Shown here: positions 28,287 to 36,977 of the stretch, one piece after another
Numbering within the stretch: the first letter of the stretch is position 1
Layout of the letters: each line of letters begins with the position of its first letter
NCBI RefSeq assembly: GCF_013090115.1
Contig: NZ_JABFNN010000045.1
Span: forward strand, 109,813-173,812
Direction of reading: 5' to 3'
DNA: 64,000 nt
DNA from: Flagellimonas amphidinii
Lineage (GTDB): Bacteria; Bacteroidota; Bacteroidia; Flavobacteriales; Flavobacteriaceae
Translations under genes and position numbers: made by a program
The notes under the pieces: generated by a model
What the model saw: the letters and a program-made list of their open reading frames with translations, nothing else
The model's database searches: none
Told to the model about the DNA's origin: nothing

Positions 28287-28343
28287 TTTGTATCGTTAAA
28301 ATGTTTTTGTCAATATTGACATAATCAAATTACACGATACAAA
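28287..28343 (-). promoter_or_regulatory. Nested inverted repeats upstream of the GatZ-like gene
   Basis: TTTGTATCGT (28287-28296) and ACGATACAAA (28334-28343) are exact 10-base inverted repeats. Almost centred between them is a second, perfect 14-bp palindrome, TGTCAATATTGACA (28308-28321). The structure abuts the start codon. It could be two overlapping operators or an RNA hairpin in the leader. Apart from this and the dyad at 28494-28510, the 331-base gap (28287-28617) shows no gene or known riboswitch. Confidence 0.55.
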
Positions 28344-28493
28344 TATATTGAAATTAAATAAACTTTCGTATTATTTTTATACCACAATATAATCTTTCAT
28401 TATATTTCGATTTAATAATTATTTTGATGGTTTTGAGGTAAATGGTTGAAATAAGATAATCCTGGCCAAGGTGCTTTTTTTAGCTGCGCGGGC

Positions 28494-28510
28494 ATTACAC
28501 TTTGGTGTTT
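28494..28510 (-). promoter_or_regulatory. Second candidate DeoR operator
   Basis: On the minus strand the sequence reads AAACACCAAAGTGTAAT: CAC/GTG half-sites around a CAAA-type spacer. It closely matches the dyad between deoR and agaS at 29436-29458 (AAACAC-CCAAA-GTGTTT), differing by one base in spacer length. It lies about 210 bases upstream of the GatZ-like gene. Confidence 0.4.
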
Positions 28511-28617
28511 TTTCAAATGTATTCAGATGTAGGTCTTAAATGTACAGCCCGAGGTGAGAGCCCCTGGGTTAAAACTCCTAATTCTTCTTGTTTTTAAAGC
28601 TGTTTGGTAATACTTAT

Positions 28618-29394
28618 TTAGGCGGTTATTACCTTAATGTTCTGGTCGGCAAGCGCATTTTTATCCTCTTCGCTAATTCCTGAATCGGTTATGACCATAT
28701 CAATTTTACTGGGGGGGCATATAAAAGCCAAACTTCTGCGTTTAAACTTGCTCGAATCTGCCACCAGAATAACCTCTTTAGAAATATCGATCATAATCTT
28801 GTTTAAGTGTGCTTCCTCTATGTTTGGAGTAAAGGCGCCTTCTTTGCAATCAAAGCCATCTACCCCTAAAAACAATTTGTCCACGTAAAAATTACGGATA
28901 CTTTTTTCAGCAAGCGGGCCAACTAGGGAATGGGAGTTTTTTCGCATGATGCCACCAGGCACTATAATGCTGATATTTGGGTTTTTAATTAATTGATCGG
29001 CAATATTAAAGGCATTGGTTATTACATTTAGGGTATTTTCCGCAGCGATATTTTTGGCTATTTCCATAGTTGTGGTGCCCGAGTCCAAAATTATGGTTTC
29101 ACCATTACTTATAAGCGTCGCGGCCTCTTTGCCGATCTTCATTTTTTCGGTGTAGTGCATTTTGTCTTTATCCGAAAGGTGGTAATCCGCCCCAACGGTA
29201 TTTTCAACCAAGATGGCACCTCCTCTTGACCGAATCAATAATTTTTTTGATTCGAAAAGCTCAAGGTCGTTTCTGATGGTAACTTCACTTACATTAAATT
29301 GTTCGCTCAGTTCATGGACAAACACTTGACCGTTTTTCTCAAGTTGATTAAGTATTTTTTTTCTGCGTTCAACCGTAAGCCTTTTATTTTTCAT
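28618..29394 (-). CDS. DeoR/GlpR-family transcriptional regulator (AgaR-like)
   Basis: A 258-residue repressor: N-terminal winged helix-turn-helix (about 5-58, ILNQLEKNGQVFVHELSEQF and VSEVTIRNDLELFESKKLL) and a C-terminal DeoRC sugar-phosphate sensor domain (about 75-235, IILDSGTTTMEIAKNI, KLFLGVDGFD). It lies between the aldolase operon and agaS and is divergent from agaS. Members in such clusters (for example AgaR) sense phosphorylated amino sugars. The dyads at 29436-29458 and 28494-28510 are likely binding sites, which would couple its own expression, agaS and the aldolase operon. Confidence 0.9.
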   Translation of the reverse strand: MKNKRLTVERRKKILNQLEKNGQVFVHELSEQFNVSEVTIRNDLELFESKKLLIRSRGGAILVENTVGADYHLSDKDKMHYTEKMKIGKEAATLISNGETIILDSGTTTMEIAKNIAAENTLNVITNAFNIADQLIKNPNISIIVPGGIMRKNSHSLVGPLAEKSIRNFYVDKLFLGVDGFDCKEGAFTPNIEEAHLNKIMIDISKEVILVADSSKFKRRSLAFICPPSKIDMVITDSGISEEDKNALADQNIKVITA

Positions 29395-29435
29395 TTCCTT
29401 GCCGATTAGAATGGCAATATAACAACATATATCTT

Positions 29436-29458
29436 TTTAAACACCCAAAGTGTTTAAA
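29436..29458. promoter_or_regulatory. Candidate DeoR operator between deoR and agaS
   Basis: TTTAAACAC (29436-29444) and GTGTTTAAA (29450-29458) form a perfect 9-bp dyad with spacer CCAAA. It lies 42 bases upstream of deoR and 92 bases upstream of agaS, in the divergent promoter region. Confidence 0.6.
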
Positions 29459-29499
29459 TATTTTTAAACGAAACACAATACGAAATAAAAAATAAGTTT

Positions 29500-29507
29500 T
29501 ATCTTTG
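29500..29507 (+). promoter_or_regulatory. Bacteroidota -7 element of agaS
   Basis: TATCTTTG matches the TAnnTTTG consensus of the Bacteroidota primary sigma factor, 43 bases before the agaS ATG. No good TTTG -33 element is seen at the right distance. Confidence 0.4.
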
Positions 29508-29550
29508 ATTAAGAAATGTTACGAAAGTAATTTTATTGAGCTAAAACAGT

Positions 29551-30714
29551 ATGATGGATTATCTGAAGATAAAGGAGGCCGACTTGGTTAGATTAGGAGG
29601 AATAGATACGGCAAAAGAGATTTGTGGTCAACCTGAATTATGGCTTAAGGTGTACCAGAGCTTGGTGGATCAAAGAAAGCCTATGGGCAATTTTCTCAAC
29701 GAAACCCTAGTTACGACCAAAAAAATAATTTTGACAGGTGCAGGCACAAGTGCCTACATAGGCCTGTCGATCGAGGGCTTTGTGCAACGTCATACGGGCA
29801 TTACTACGGTGTCAGTACCTACCACCCATTTGGTTTCCCATCCACAAGATTATTTTGAAGCGGATGTACCTACCATATTATTTTCATTTGCAAGATCTGG
29901 AAACAGTCCAGAGAGTGTCGCCGCCGTAAAATTAGCGGACCAACATTGTGAAAACTGTATCCATCTTATTATCACCTGTAATGCCGATGGTAGTTTGGCC
30001 AATTACAATACAAAAGGCAAAAGAATGGTGTTTTTGCTGCCGCCGGAAGCAAATGATAAGAGTCTCGCGATGACGGGTAGTTATTCGGGCATGCTGCTAT
30101 CGGCATTGCTTTTAGGAAATTATGGTGCCATTTTAGAAATGGAGTCCACCATTAATAGGGTGGCGAAATATGGCAATGTTCTTTTATCCCAAAAAACCAC
30201 ACTTATCAAGAAAATTGCCGAACTACCCTATAAACGTGCGGTATTTTTAGGTTCAGGGCCTCAATTTGGCACTGCGATGGAAGCACACCTAAAACTGCAA
30301 GAGCTAACAGATGGTGCCATTGTTTGCAAGAATGATTCATATTTGGGCTTTAGGCACGGCCCCAAGGCCGTAGTGGATGAGCACACTTTGTTGGTTTACT
30401 TCTTTTCGAACAAGGAAGAAGTGCTTCGTTATGAACGAGATTTGCTGGATAGCATGCAAAATGGCAAAAGACCTCTAGCACAAATAGGTGTTTGTGCAAA
30501 GGAATTGGATATTAAAACATTGGATGATCTTATTGTACTTGACAATAAGGTCGACAATGCTGCACCAATCGATGAGGCCTATTTAAGTGTAGTTACTGTG
30601 CTTTTAGGACAGCTTATAGGTTTTTATAAATCATTGGAACTCGGCTTACAACCCGATGCTCCTTCGGCCAGCGGAGCCATATCAAGAGTGGTAAAAGGGG
30701 TGGTTATTTATTGA
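29551..30714 (+). CDS. agaS: AgaS-family SIS-domain sugar isomerase/deaminase
   Basis: Cytoplasmic protein of 387 residues with two SIS (sugar isomerase) domains. The first (about 45-195) has LTGAGTSAYIGLS and FSFARSGNSPESVAA; the second (about 215-380) has FLGSGPQFGTAMEAHLKLQE, YLGFRHGPKAVVDEHTLLVY and a C-terminal PDAPSASGAISRVVKGV. AgaS converts galactosamine-6-phosphate to tagatose-6-phosphate and ammonia. The kinase and GatY/GatZ-like aldolase genes supply the following steps. Start is the first of two adjacent ATG codons. It converges with the GH36 gene at 30840; the 125 bases between show no clear terminator. Confidence 0.9.
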   Translation: MMDYLKIKEADLVRLGGIDTAKEICGQPELWLKVYQSLVDQRKPMGNFLNETLVTTKKIILTGAGTSAYIGLSIEGFVQRHTGITTVSVPTTHLVSHPQDYFEADVPTILFSFARSGNSPESVAAVKLADQHCENCIHLIITCNADGSLANYNTKGKRMVFLLPPEANDKSLAMTGSYSGMLLSALLLGNYGAILEMESTINRVAKYGNVLLSQKTTLIKKIAELPYKRAVFLGSGPQFGTAMEAHLKLQELTDGAIVCKNDSYLGFRHGPKAVVDEHTLLVYFFSNKEEVLRYERDLLDSMQNGKRPLAQIGVCAKELDIKTLDDLIVLDNKVDNAAPIDEAYLSVVTVLLGQLIGFYKSLELGLQPDAPSASGAISRVVKGVVIY

Positions 30715-30839
30715 CCGACACACAAGGCTCCATAAAATTATTCCGGTATTTGTGTATGATTTTAGTAGTGCCAAGATGATAGTTGTGGGCATCTATTTTA
30801 TGGTCTAAATGGCTTTTTGTTTCCCTTGTTTTTTGCAGA

Positions 30840-32879
30840 CTACTTTTCAGCCACTTCAAGTAAAAAGAACTCTTTAAAATCTAAAGATACAACAAAATTA
30901 TCCCCTTTGATTTCGCCCAGATCCTTTTGGTTAAAATAATCTTTTACGGTATATATTAAATCCGGGTTCAATCCCCTTAATGGAACTGGTCCCGTCCATT
31001 CCTTGGCATAAAAGGCATAATACATCTTTCCGTCTTTTCTAATGGCGTGCGATTCCGGTTTATGGTATCCTATATCGTATAAATCGCCCAAATACGTTCC
31101 TTTAGAGAGCATTAATTGGTTGTAGAGCGAGAACCACTTTTTCCACACAACTTCCTTTTCAGAAGTGAGTAGGCTTTTAGAGTTGGCTATCCTATCATTT
31201 TTTGGCCAAACAAATTTAGTGCCCAAAACGGCCCCAACACCGAACGAACTTGCAAAATCGTCACCATTGTCACTAAGTTCCACATGGTCACCATAATATG
31301 CGACCTGTGGCACCAGGGCATGGTAGGTTTTTCCTTTATGGCGGATCTGCCAACTGTTCAAGGGGTCAGAAGCCACGGCCTGGTTCATTGATGCCATATT
31401 GAAAAACGACATGCAGGTGCCACACGGACAGTTTTCAACAACGGCATAGGGTTTAATTTTATGGGCGAGGTCGTATAACATTTGAAAATATTGTGGAAGT
31501 CCCTCAAAAGAATCTTCAGGTCTTTTTAGACTATGATCAGGAGCAACCGCATTTAAATGCTGTCCATCCATTTTTAGGCCATCAAAACCCCATTCGTCCA
31601 TAAACATTTTTACCGTTTCTTGGGTATGGGCAATGGTGCCGGTTTTGGTTGGAGAAAGGTAATGGGCATCCCACCAATTGATATATTGGGGTGCGCCATT
31701 TTTTTGGATGATCTTGGTTTCTGGCAGTTCTTTCAATATTTTACTATCGGGATCGGCCGCAAGCGGGGTCCACCAAATTTTAGCTTTGAGTCCGTAACCG
31801 TGTATTTTATCAACTATTGATTTAATCTCTTTGCCTCCCTTTGGAAATTTTTCAGGATTTGGCCTCCAATCGCCTTCAGCAGTTTGAAAACCATCGTCCA
31901 GAACGGCCCATTTAATGCCAAGTTCCTTTACTTTGGGCAAGGTGGCTAATAGTTCATTTGTGCTGAAATTTTTTCCGTAGCCCCATGCACACCAAATTGG
32001 CTCAAAGGCAGCAGGCTCGGGTTTGGCCATTTTAATACCCTTGGCCTGCATGAGATTTGAATACTTTCTAAGATTGTTAAAATAGTCCCCCTTGTCCATC
32101 GAAACAAAGGTTTCCAACGTTTGTAGGCTATCATTGGGTTTAAGTAGGGTACGTGTGTCAAAGGTTTTCAGCACCCCAATTTTTGCTTTTATAGGTTTTG
32201 ATTCGACCAAAGTGGGTAGGCTTACGCGTTGGGGTTCGGTCGCAACATGTCCTATGGCAATATTGATGTCTTTTCGCCATATGGAGGTGACCGGAACGCC
32301 ACCGCCATAATCGGTATCGTTCATGCCCATATAGTTTTTTTGGTAATAGCCCGCCCTTAGTGGTTTGATCCAATCATCGCGTTTTGACGACGAGCTACCC
32401 TGAAAGGCCCAGAACGGTGGACTGTCGTTTTGCCCGACTATTTCATAAGTGTTATTGGCATAATTCTCGACTACCACCGACCTATCCGATCTATTGGTAT
32501 AGGTCACCCTTGTGGTAATTAAATTGCTGTAACCCTTGTAAGTACGTAGCTGTAGTTTTTTATCAATACTGCCTTTTTTGGACCTGTGCTGCCCATGGAT
32601 AGTCCAGATTTTGCCAGATAATGGCCCCATAATAGAGTCCTCTTGAACCTTGATTACCTGAAATCCATAAATTGTTCCATCGTCAAGTTCAAGGGTTTCA
32701 GAGGGTTGATAATCAAGCATTAATGGTTTTGCTCCTTTTGCGCCGTTCGAAATTTTGGTATGCATTTGTGCATTGACCTCAAAGGTCAATTCGCCCGACC
32801 TTATACTTAAAGGAGTTTCTTCTTTTTGGGGTTGGCAACCAAGGACATATATGGCTAAAATAAGTACGATTCTGTTCAT
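30840..32879 (-). CDS. GH36-type alpha-galactosidase/alpha-GalNAcase lipoprotein
   Basis: Secreted glycosidase anchored as a lipoprotein (lipobox YVLGC, Cys15), 679 residues. The N-terminal beta-sandwich (about 25-280) precedes a TIM barrel (about 290-590) with the melibiase pattern: WAVLDDGFQTAEGDW (325-339), nucleophile candidate Asp438 in GFDGLKMDGQ, and acid/base candidate Asp506 in AVASDPLNS. A small C-terminal beta domain follows. Clan GH-D enzymes release alpha-galactose or alpha-GalNAc; which one is not decided by sequence, though AgaS nearby makes GalNAc attractive. Its ATG overlaps the stop of the preceding amidohydrolase by 4 bases. It has a paralogue at 53960. Confidence 0.85.
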   Translation of the reverse strand: MNRIVLILAIYVLGCQPQKEETPLSIRSGELTFEVNAQMHTKISNGAKGAKPLMLDYQPSETLELDDGTIYGFQVIKVQEDSIMGPLSGKIWTIHGQHRSKKGSIDKKLQLRTYKGYSNLITTRVTYTNRSDRSVVVENYANNTYEIVGQNDSPPFWAFQGSSSSKRDDWIKPLRAGYYQKNYMGMNDTDYGGGVPVTSIWRKDINIAIGHVATEPQRVSLPTLVESKPIKAKIGVLKTFDTRTLLKPNDSLQTLETFVSMDKGDYFNNLRKYSNLMQAKGIKMAKPEPAAFEPIWCAWGYGKNFSTNELLATLPKVKELGIKWAVLDDGFQTAEGDWRPNPEKFPKGGKEIKSIVDKIHGYGLKAKIWWTPLAADPDSKILKELPETKIIQKNGAPQYINWWDAHYLSPTKTGTIAHTQETVKMFMDEWGFDGLKMDGQHLNAVAPDHSLKRPEDSFEGLPQYFQMLYDLAHKIKPYAVVENCPCGTCMSFFNMASMNQAVASDPLNSWQIRHKGKTYHALVPQVAYYGDHVELSDNGDDFASSFGVGAVLGTKFVWPKNDRIANSKSLLTSEKEVVWKKWFSLYNQLMLSKGTYLGDLYDIGYHKPESHAIRKDGKMYYAFYAKEWTGPVPLRGLNPDLIYTVKDYFNQKDLGEIKGDNFVVSLDFKEFFLLEVAEK

Positions 32880-33991
32880 TGGTGATCCAATATCTTTTTA
32901 GCATTATCAGCATATATTTTTTTTAATACATGATCTTCAAGATTCAAGCCGTTAAGGGCCCACTGATAATTAAAAAGTCGGTGTTCGTAAAAATGTTCAT
33001 CGGCCGTTTCCAAAATCCTAAAAGTGGTTTTATACATAAAAGATTTGTTGCCTAAATCAGTCCCATATAATAACCGGTCTTGGTATTTTTTATAAAATTT
33101 GGAAGCGGCTCTCGGTATTGGCCCTATTTCTGCAAAACGGGCAGATATGTCGGCATAGAGATTGTCGTAGTTGTCAAAAAGGTCTCCAAGAATATTTAGA
33201 TCGTAGCTACAGTTGGCATAATGACAGGCGATAAATATGGTGTTCGGATTGTTTGCCACCGCTTCTTTAAGTGTTTCAACCAATTGGTCATGCGACAAAA
33301 TATTAGGTCTGTCCTTGTCAATTCGCCAATATTTAGCATTCATAAGACCATCATTACGGGTATCTATGGGCTGGTACATCCATATAGGTTCTGCAACGTG
33401 CACATTAACTGGCATGCCCAGTTCACCGCAACGTTTTAACAAAGGCTGTATTCTTGGATCGTTGATGTGCAATCCTGGTGCTTTGGTGGGCCTTGAATAC
33501 ATGAGTCCTATTCCTTTGTCACCTAGTTCGCCTATTCCGCGAGCCCCTACTGCATAACAGCGTTCCAGTTCTTTGATGGCTTTTTGTGACCATCCAGTTT
33601 CGTTATAGCCTGTGTAGTCAAAACCGCACCAAACATCAAAACGCCCGTTGTACTTTGAATAAAGGTTATAAATACTGTCAAACGCCTTACCTGTCTGGTA
33701 ACTTAAAATTATTGTTTTTTGAATGCCTAAGGAATCCATTCGTTCCACCCATTGCGCTATTTCATCCTCTGTTTTGGCATAGGCATGCGAATGCATATCA
33801 ATGACCGGATATTTGGCCTTTGACACATGGTGTTTAGGAATATTGTAAATGGATTTTGGCTTGTATTTTTTTAGCAAAATGTCATCTTGGGCCCAAGCAG
33901 TTAATTGGGTAAATAGCAATGAACACAAAACTGCCAAAGCAGCGCGTGACCGTGTGCGAGAAAATCGGATTGTAAATATGGCTGTATACAT
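32876..33991 (-). CDS. Secreted amidohydrolase-2 family protein
   Basis: A 371-residue TIM-barrel metal hydrolase of the amidohydrolase_2 family with a signal peptide (cleavage near AWAQDD, about 34). Metal-site signatures are VIDMHSHAYA (HxH), NVHVAEPIW (mid-barrel His), FIACHYANC and LLYGTDLG (C-terminal Asp). Members include lactonases, decarboxylases and hydratases, so the reaction is open. It lies between a cytochrome c-sorbosone dehydrogenase fusion and a GH36 enzyme in one operon. A sugar-lactonase role would fit: the dehydrogenase product would be a lactone. It has a paralogue at 51640. Confidence 0.82.
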   Translation of the reverse strand: MYTAIFTIRFSRTRSRAALAVLCSLLFTQLTAWAQDDILLKKYKPKSIYNIPKHHVSKAKYPVIDMHSHAYAKTEDEIAQWVERMDSLGIQKTIILSYQTGKAFDSIYNLYSKYNGRFDVWCGFDYTGYNETGWSQKAIKELERCYAVGARGIGELGDKGIGLMYSRPTKAPGLHINDPRIQPLLKRCGELGMPVNVHVAEPIWMYQPIDTRNDGLMNAKYWRIDKDRPNILSHDQLVETLKEAVANNPNTIFIACHYANCSYDLNILGDLFDNYDNLYADISARFAEIGPIPRAASKFYKKYQDRLLYGTDLGNKSFMYKTTFRILETADEHFYEHRLFNYQWALNGLNLEDHVLKKIYADNAKKILDHQ

Positions 33992-34030
33992 TCTTTTAAA
34001 TTTTGAGGTGAATTATGCTGATCCGGTCAG

Positions 34031-35767
34031 CTATTGGATACCTTGTACTCGGTACACCTTACCATCTGCTTTGGTGAAAACATAAATTTCACCCAGTTTT
34101 CCCAAACCATATTTAAGATCGGCCCGGTTGCTTTTGGTGGCTTCAATAAGGGTTGTGGGTGTATTGTTTATTTTAAGTTGCAGCTCTTCAATACGGCCTG
34201 TTTTTAAATTCCCCAAGAAAATTCTTCCAGTAGGGATATCGCCAAAAAGGTATTTTTTTTCGGTTTCAAGGTCTTTGATTAAAAAGCCTCCGCTGATCGC
34301 CGCACCCTCGTCGTGGTCGTATTGTAGAATGGGATCCACTATGGTGTCCGTCTTTTGCTCTTCGGGAACCGAATAAATGTGGTTGAAATTTCCTTTGGGA
34401 TCAAATAAAAAAGTACCTTCCCTAAACGGCCATCCATGGTAAGCACCCGGTTCAACAAGATTGAGCTCCTCAATATTGGCCTGACCAATGTCTGAAGCTA
34501 ATATGCGGTTTTTGTCGTACCAACTAATTCTATTTGGGTTACGAAAACCATATGCCCATAGTTCTCCTAAAAAACCGAGGCGGCCTACAAACGGATTGTC
34601 TTTCGGAATACTGTAGTTGCCATTTTTTGAATTTCTGCCCAAGGGATCAATCCTTAGAATGCCTCCCCAGGGTGCACTGCCATTATGGGTGGCGATATAG
34701 GGGTGCCCCACCTGTACTGAGCCGCCATCTCCCAACCCTATGTACAGTTTGCCGTAATCTGCATCGCCAGGCATGCTATGGGGATTAAAAACTATTTCCT
34801 GCATACCATGTGAATCTGCCTTTACTTCAATACGTACAATTTCGCGCATACTGCCTTTAAAGGTCAATGTGTTTTTATTGCTGCATTTCCATTCGGTTAC
34901 CACCCATTGTAGTTTGGCTTTTGCCTTTTGGGGAAGTGGAAAATCAGCTATGGCCGATTTTGGCTTTTCTGTATGCGAGGTATAAAAAAGTCCATTTTCC
35001 TCAAAGTCGGGGTGAAAGGCAAAGCTGCCAAAACCAGTTGCCAGACCCGTTCTTGAAACAAAATTTGGAAAATAGGAGGCCATATTGAGGTAAACCGAAG
35101 GTGTCCCGTTTCCCATTTTCCATAAGATTCCTCTAAGGTCGTTTATATAGAGAAATTCGCCCAATGGCCCAGCGCGCAGGGTATTGATGCGCGTATAGGG
35201 CAGCGTGTCATGCGAGGCCGGTATTTGGCCCACATAGTTTAGGTTTAGGCTGAGGTTTGATAAGGCTATCCGGGCTTCTATAGGGTTTCTAATGATGTTT
35301 CTTCCGTTGTCCTCCTGTTCGTCCGGTTTTTTTTCGTGCGTATTTAAAAAAGCCAATAGCGCTTCGACCTCTTTTTCATGTAAATGCCCAAAACTGGGCA
35401 TCATCGTTACATATTTCGCCTTTAGCATTTTTCCCCGATCATCATCACCATTTAATACGTCTTTGGGTGATTTTAAGAAGCGTTTGATCCAATTTTTGTT
35501 GACCACTTGGGTTATGCCTGCCAAATTGGGTCCTATCCCATCTTGTTCAAAGCCATGACAGGCGGTACATTGTTGTTCAAACAGCTTTGCTCCTTGAACA
35601 ATATCTTGTTTTTGTTCACTATAGTCGCTATTGGTAGGTTTTTGATCATTTTTGCAAGCCATTGCTCCAAAGAACAACATGCATAAAAGCATGTTTCGGG
35701 AGCATGTTCGCCCTATGCCGACCATGGTTATGAATATTGGTGAATACCTTTTTTTATGCGCTATCAT
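34031..35767 (-). CDS. Cytochrome c-sorbosone/glucose dehydrogenase fusion
   Basis: Extracytoplasmic lipoprotein of 578 residues (lipobox ending in AMAC, Cys38). Residues about 55-150 form a cytochrome c domain with heme motif CTACH (67-71) and a distal methionine (MMPSFGHL). Residues about 190-578 form a glucose/sorbosone dehydrogenase-type beta-propeller (GSFAFHPDFEENGLFYTSH, GDGGSVQVGHPY, ELWAYGFRNPNRISWY, YGLGKLGEIYVF). Such enzymes oxidise aldoses using PQQ and pass electrons to the heme. PQQ dependence and substrate are inferred. The ATG overlaps the upstream gene's stop (ATGA). Codons before residue 15 may be extra. Confidence 0.85.
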   Translation of the reverse strand: MIAHKKRYSPIFITMVGIGRTCSRNMLLCMLFFGAMACKNDQKPTNSDYSEQKQDIVQGAKLFEQQCTACHGFEQDGIGPNLAGITQVVNKNWIKRFLKSPKDVLNGDDDRGKMLKAKYVTMMPSFGHLHEKEVEALLAFLNTHEKKPDEQEDNGRNIIRNPIEARIALSNLSLNLNYVGQIPASHDTLPYTRINTLRAGPLGEFLYINDLRGILWKMGNGTPSVYLNMASYFPNFVSRTGLATGFGSFAFHPDFEENGLFYTSHTEKPKSAIADFPLPQKAKAKLQWVVTEWKCSNKNTLTFKGSMREIVRIEVKADSHGMQEIVFNPHSMPGDADYGKLYIGLGDGGSVQVGHPYIATHNGSAPWGGILRIDPLGRNSKNGNYSIPKDNPFVGRLGFLGELWAYGFRNPNRISWYDKNRILASDIGQANIEELNLVEPGAYHGWPFREGTFLFDPKGNFNHIYSVPEEQKTDTIVDPILQYDHDEGAAISGGFLIKDLETEKKYLFGDIPTGRIFLGNLKTGRIEELQLKINNTPTTLIEATKSNRADLKYGLGKLGEIYVFTKADGKVYRVQGIQ

Positions 35768-36972
35768 TGCTTCTTAATAGTTATGGTTACAGGATGTTGC
35801 ATACGTGTTTTAAGTTTGGTGATGTAAGTGGTGAGGGAATCGGTATGCCCTGCCACAAAGTAAAGGTTGTCTTCATAATACCTGCTGCCAGCCGGTAGCT
35901 TCGTATTTTCTTCATTAATAAGTCTGCGGTTCCAGTAGCGACCACCATCACCCACGGCGGTAATTTTAGTATGGGGTTCAAAAAGTGGCGAATCGTTGCC
36001 GCTAAGGGAATGATTATCATAAACCAGACGTATACAGCCAAGATGGTATTTTTTAACATGGTTACTAAAAGCTAGCCAAGGTGCATTTGCGGCAATTGGT
36101 GTTTCTTTCAAATCATGAAAAGTATTTTTTTTGTAAAGGGGCAATTTTTCAATGGTATCCCCCTTTGGAAAATGGATATGGGTAAATAGGCTGTCGAGGG
36201 TCATTTCATCATTTCGCAGCAAAAAGAGTTCTATTTCGTCTTTCATGGTCATTTCAGAGGTAAATCTGAAAAAAGGAAGGCCTGCGAAAAAGGTGTACTT
36301 GGCTTTTAGTACAATTTCAGGGTAGTCTTGCACTGAACCGGATTTTTCAATAGTCACCATTAGTGGGCCGACTTTTTCTCTGGCATTGTGGTTATTTAGG
36401 TGTCCTAGGGTTCGATACGGGCGTCCTTTGGCCTGAAAATTGGGTGCCCAATGCATATTGATGTTCTTTCTTTTAAAAAGAAGGTCATTTTGGTCTTTTG
36501 GGTGCAGCGTTTTTAACTGCCCACCATATAAAGGGGCCCCCTCATTGGGTTTGTTCGCTGTAAAATCGGCTAAAAAGTATTTATTTTCAATACTCAATCC
36601 ATTGCCATGGTCCACGGTAACCATACGATCTGCAAATGTGGCGTTGCCCTGATAAAGCGTATAGGAATCGGTTGTGTTGGCTTCAATTTGAATGGGAAAA
36701 ATGGCTTTGATAGTAAAGTCTTTCCCTGTAGAATCAATACCAACTATTTGCCCTGGCACGCGGCCTTTACCGTTATCGATAACAAAGTTTTTATTCTCAA
36801 GCTTGGGCATGCGCCATTCCAATTCAATATACTCAAGTTCGCGGCTTATCCCTACGGGTTCGGTAACCGAAAATTCAAGGACAGCCCCTTGTTTGCAGCT
36901 ACTGATCAGGAGCATAAAAAGAACTAAAAGAATCCCTTGATGGTTTGGAATTTGTTTTTTTATTGATCTCAT
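35764..36972 (-). CDS. Lipoprotein of unknown function, beta-rich
   Basis: I do not recognise the family with confidence. The 402-residue protein has a lipoprotein signal (LLISSC, Cys26) and then beta-strand-rich sequence. Notable segments are ELEWRMPKLENKNFVIDNGKG written in parts (about 50-70), the GLPFFRFTSEMTMKDEIEL stretch (about 228-247), YWNRRLINEENTKLPAGSRYY (about 345-365) and a final HPVTITIKKQ. Its look is closest to beta-sandwich proteins related to exo-acting rhamnogalacturonan lyases, but no catalytic pair can be named. It is in one operon with the Nramp-like transporter (5-base gap) and the dehydrogenase fusion (4-base overlap). Confidence 0.7.
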   Translation of the reverse strand: MRSIKKQIPNHQGILLVLFMLLISSCKQGAVLEFSVTEPVGISRELEYIELEWRMPKLENKNFVIDNGKGRVPGQIVGIDSTGKDFTIKAIFPIQIEANTTDSYTLYQGNATFADRMVTVDHGNGLSIENKYFLADFTANKPNEGAPLYGGQLKTLHPKDQNDLLFKRKNINMHWAPNFQAKGRPYRTLGHLNNHNAREKVGPLMVTIEKSGSVQDYPEIVLKAKYTFFAGLPFFRFTSEMTMKDEIELFLLRNDEMTLDSLFTHIHFPKGDTIEKLPLYKKNTFHDLKETPIAANAPWLAFSNHVKKYHLGCIRLVYDNHSLSGNDSPLFEPHTKITAVGDGGRYWNRRLINEENTKLPAGSRYYEDNLYFVAGHTDSLTTYITKLKTRMQHPVTITIKKQ

Positions 36973-36977
36973 AGGGT

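Noticed and set aside
28364..29485. TTTCGTATT near 28364 matching AATACGAAA near 29477 as a second shared operator
   Set aside because: A 9-base match between two AT-rich promoters is expected by chance, and neither copy is symmetric.
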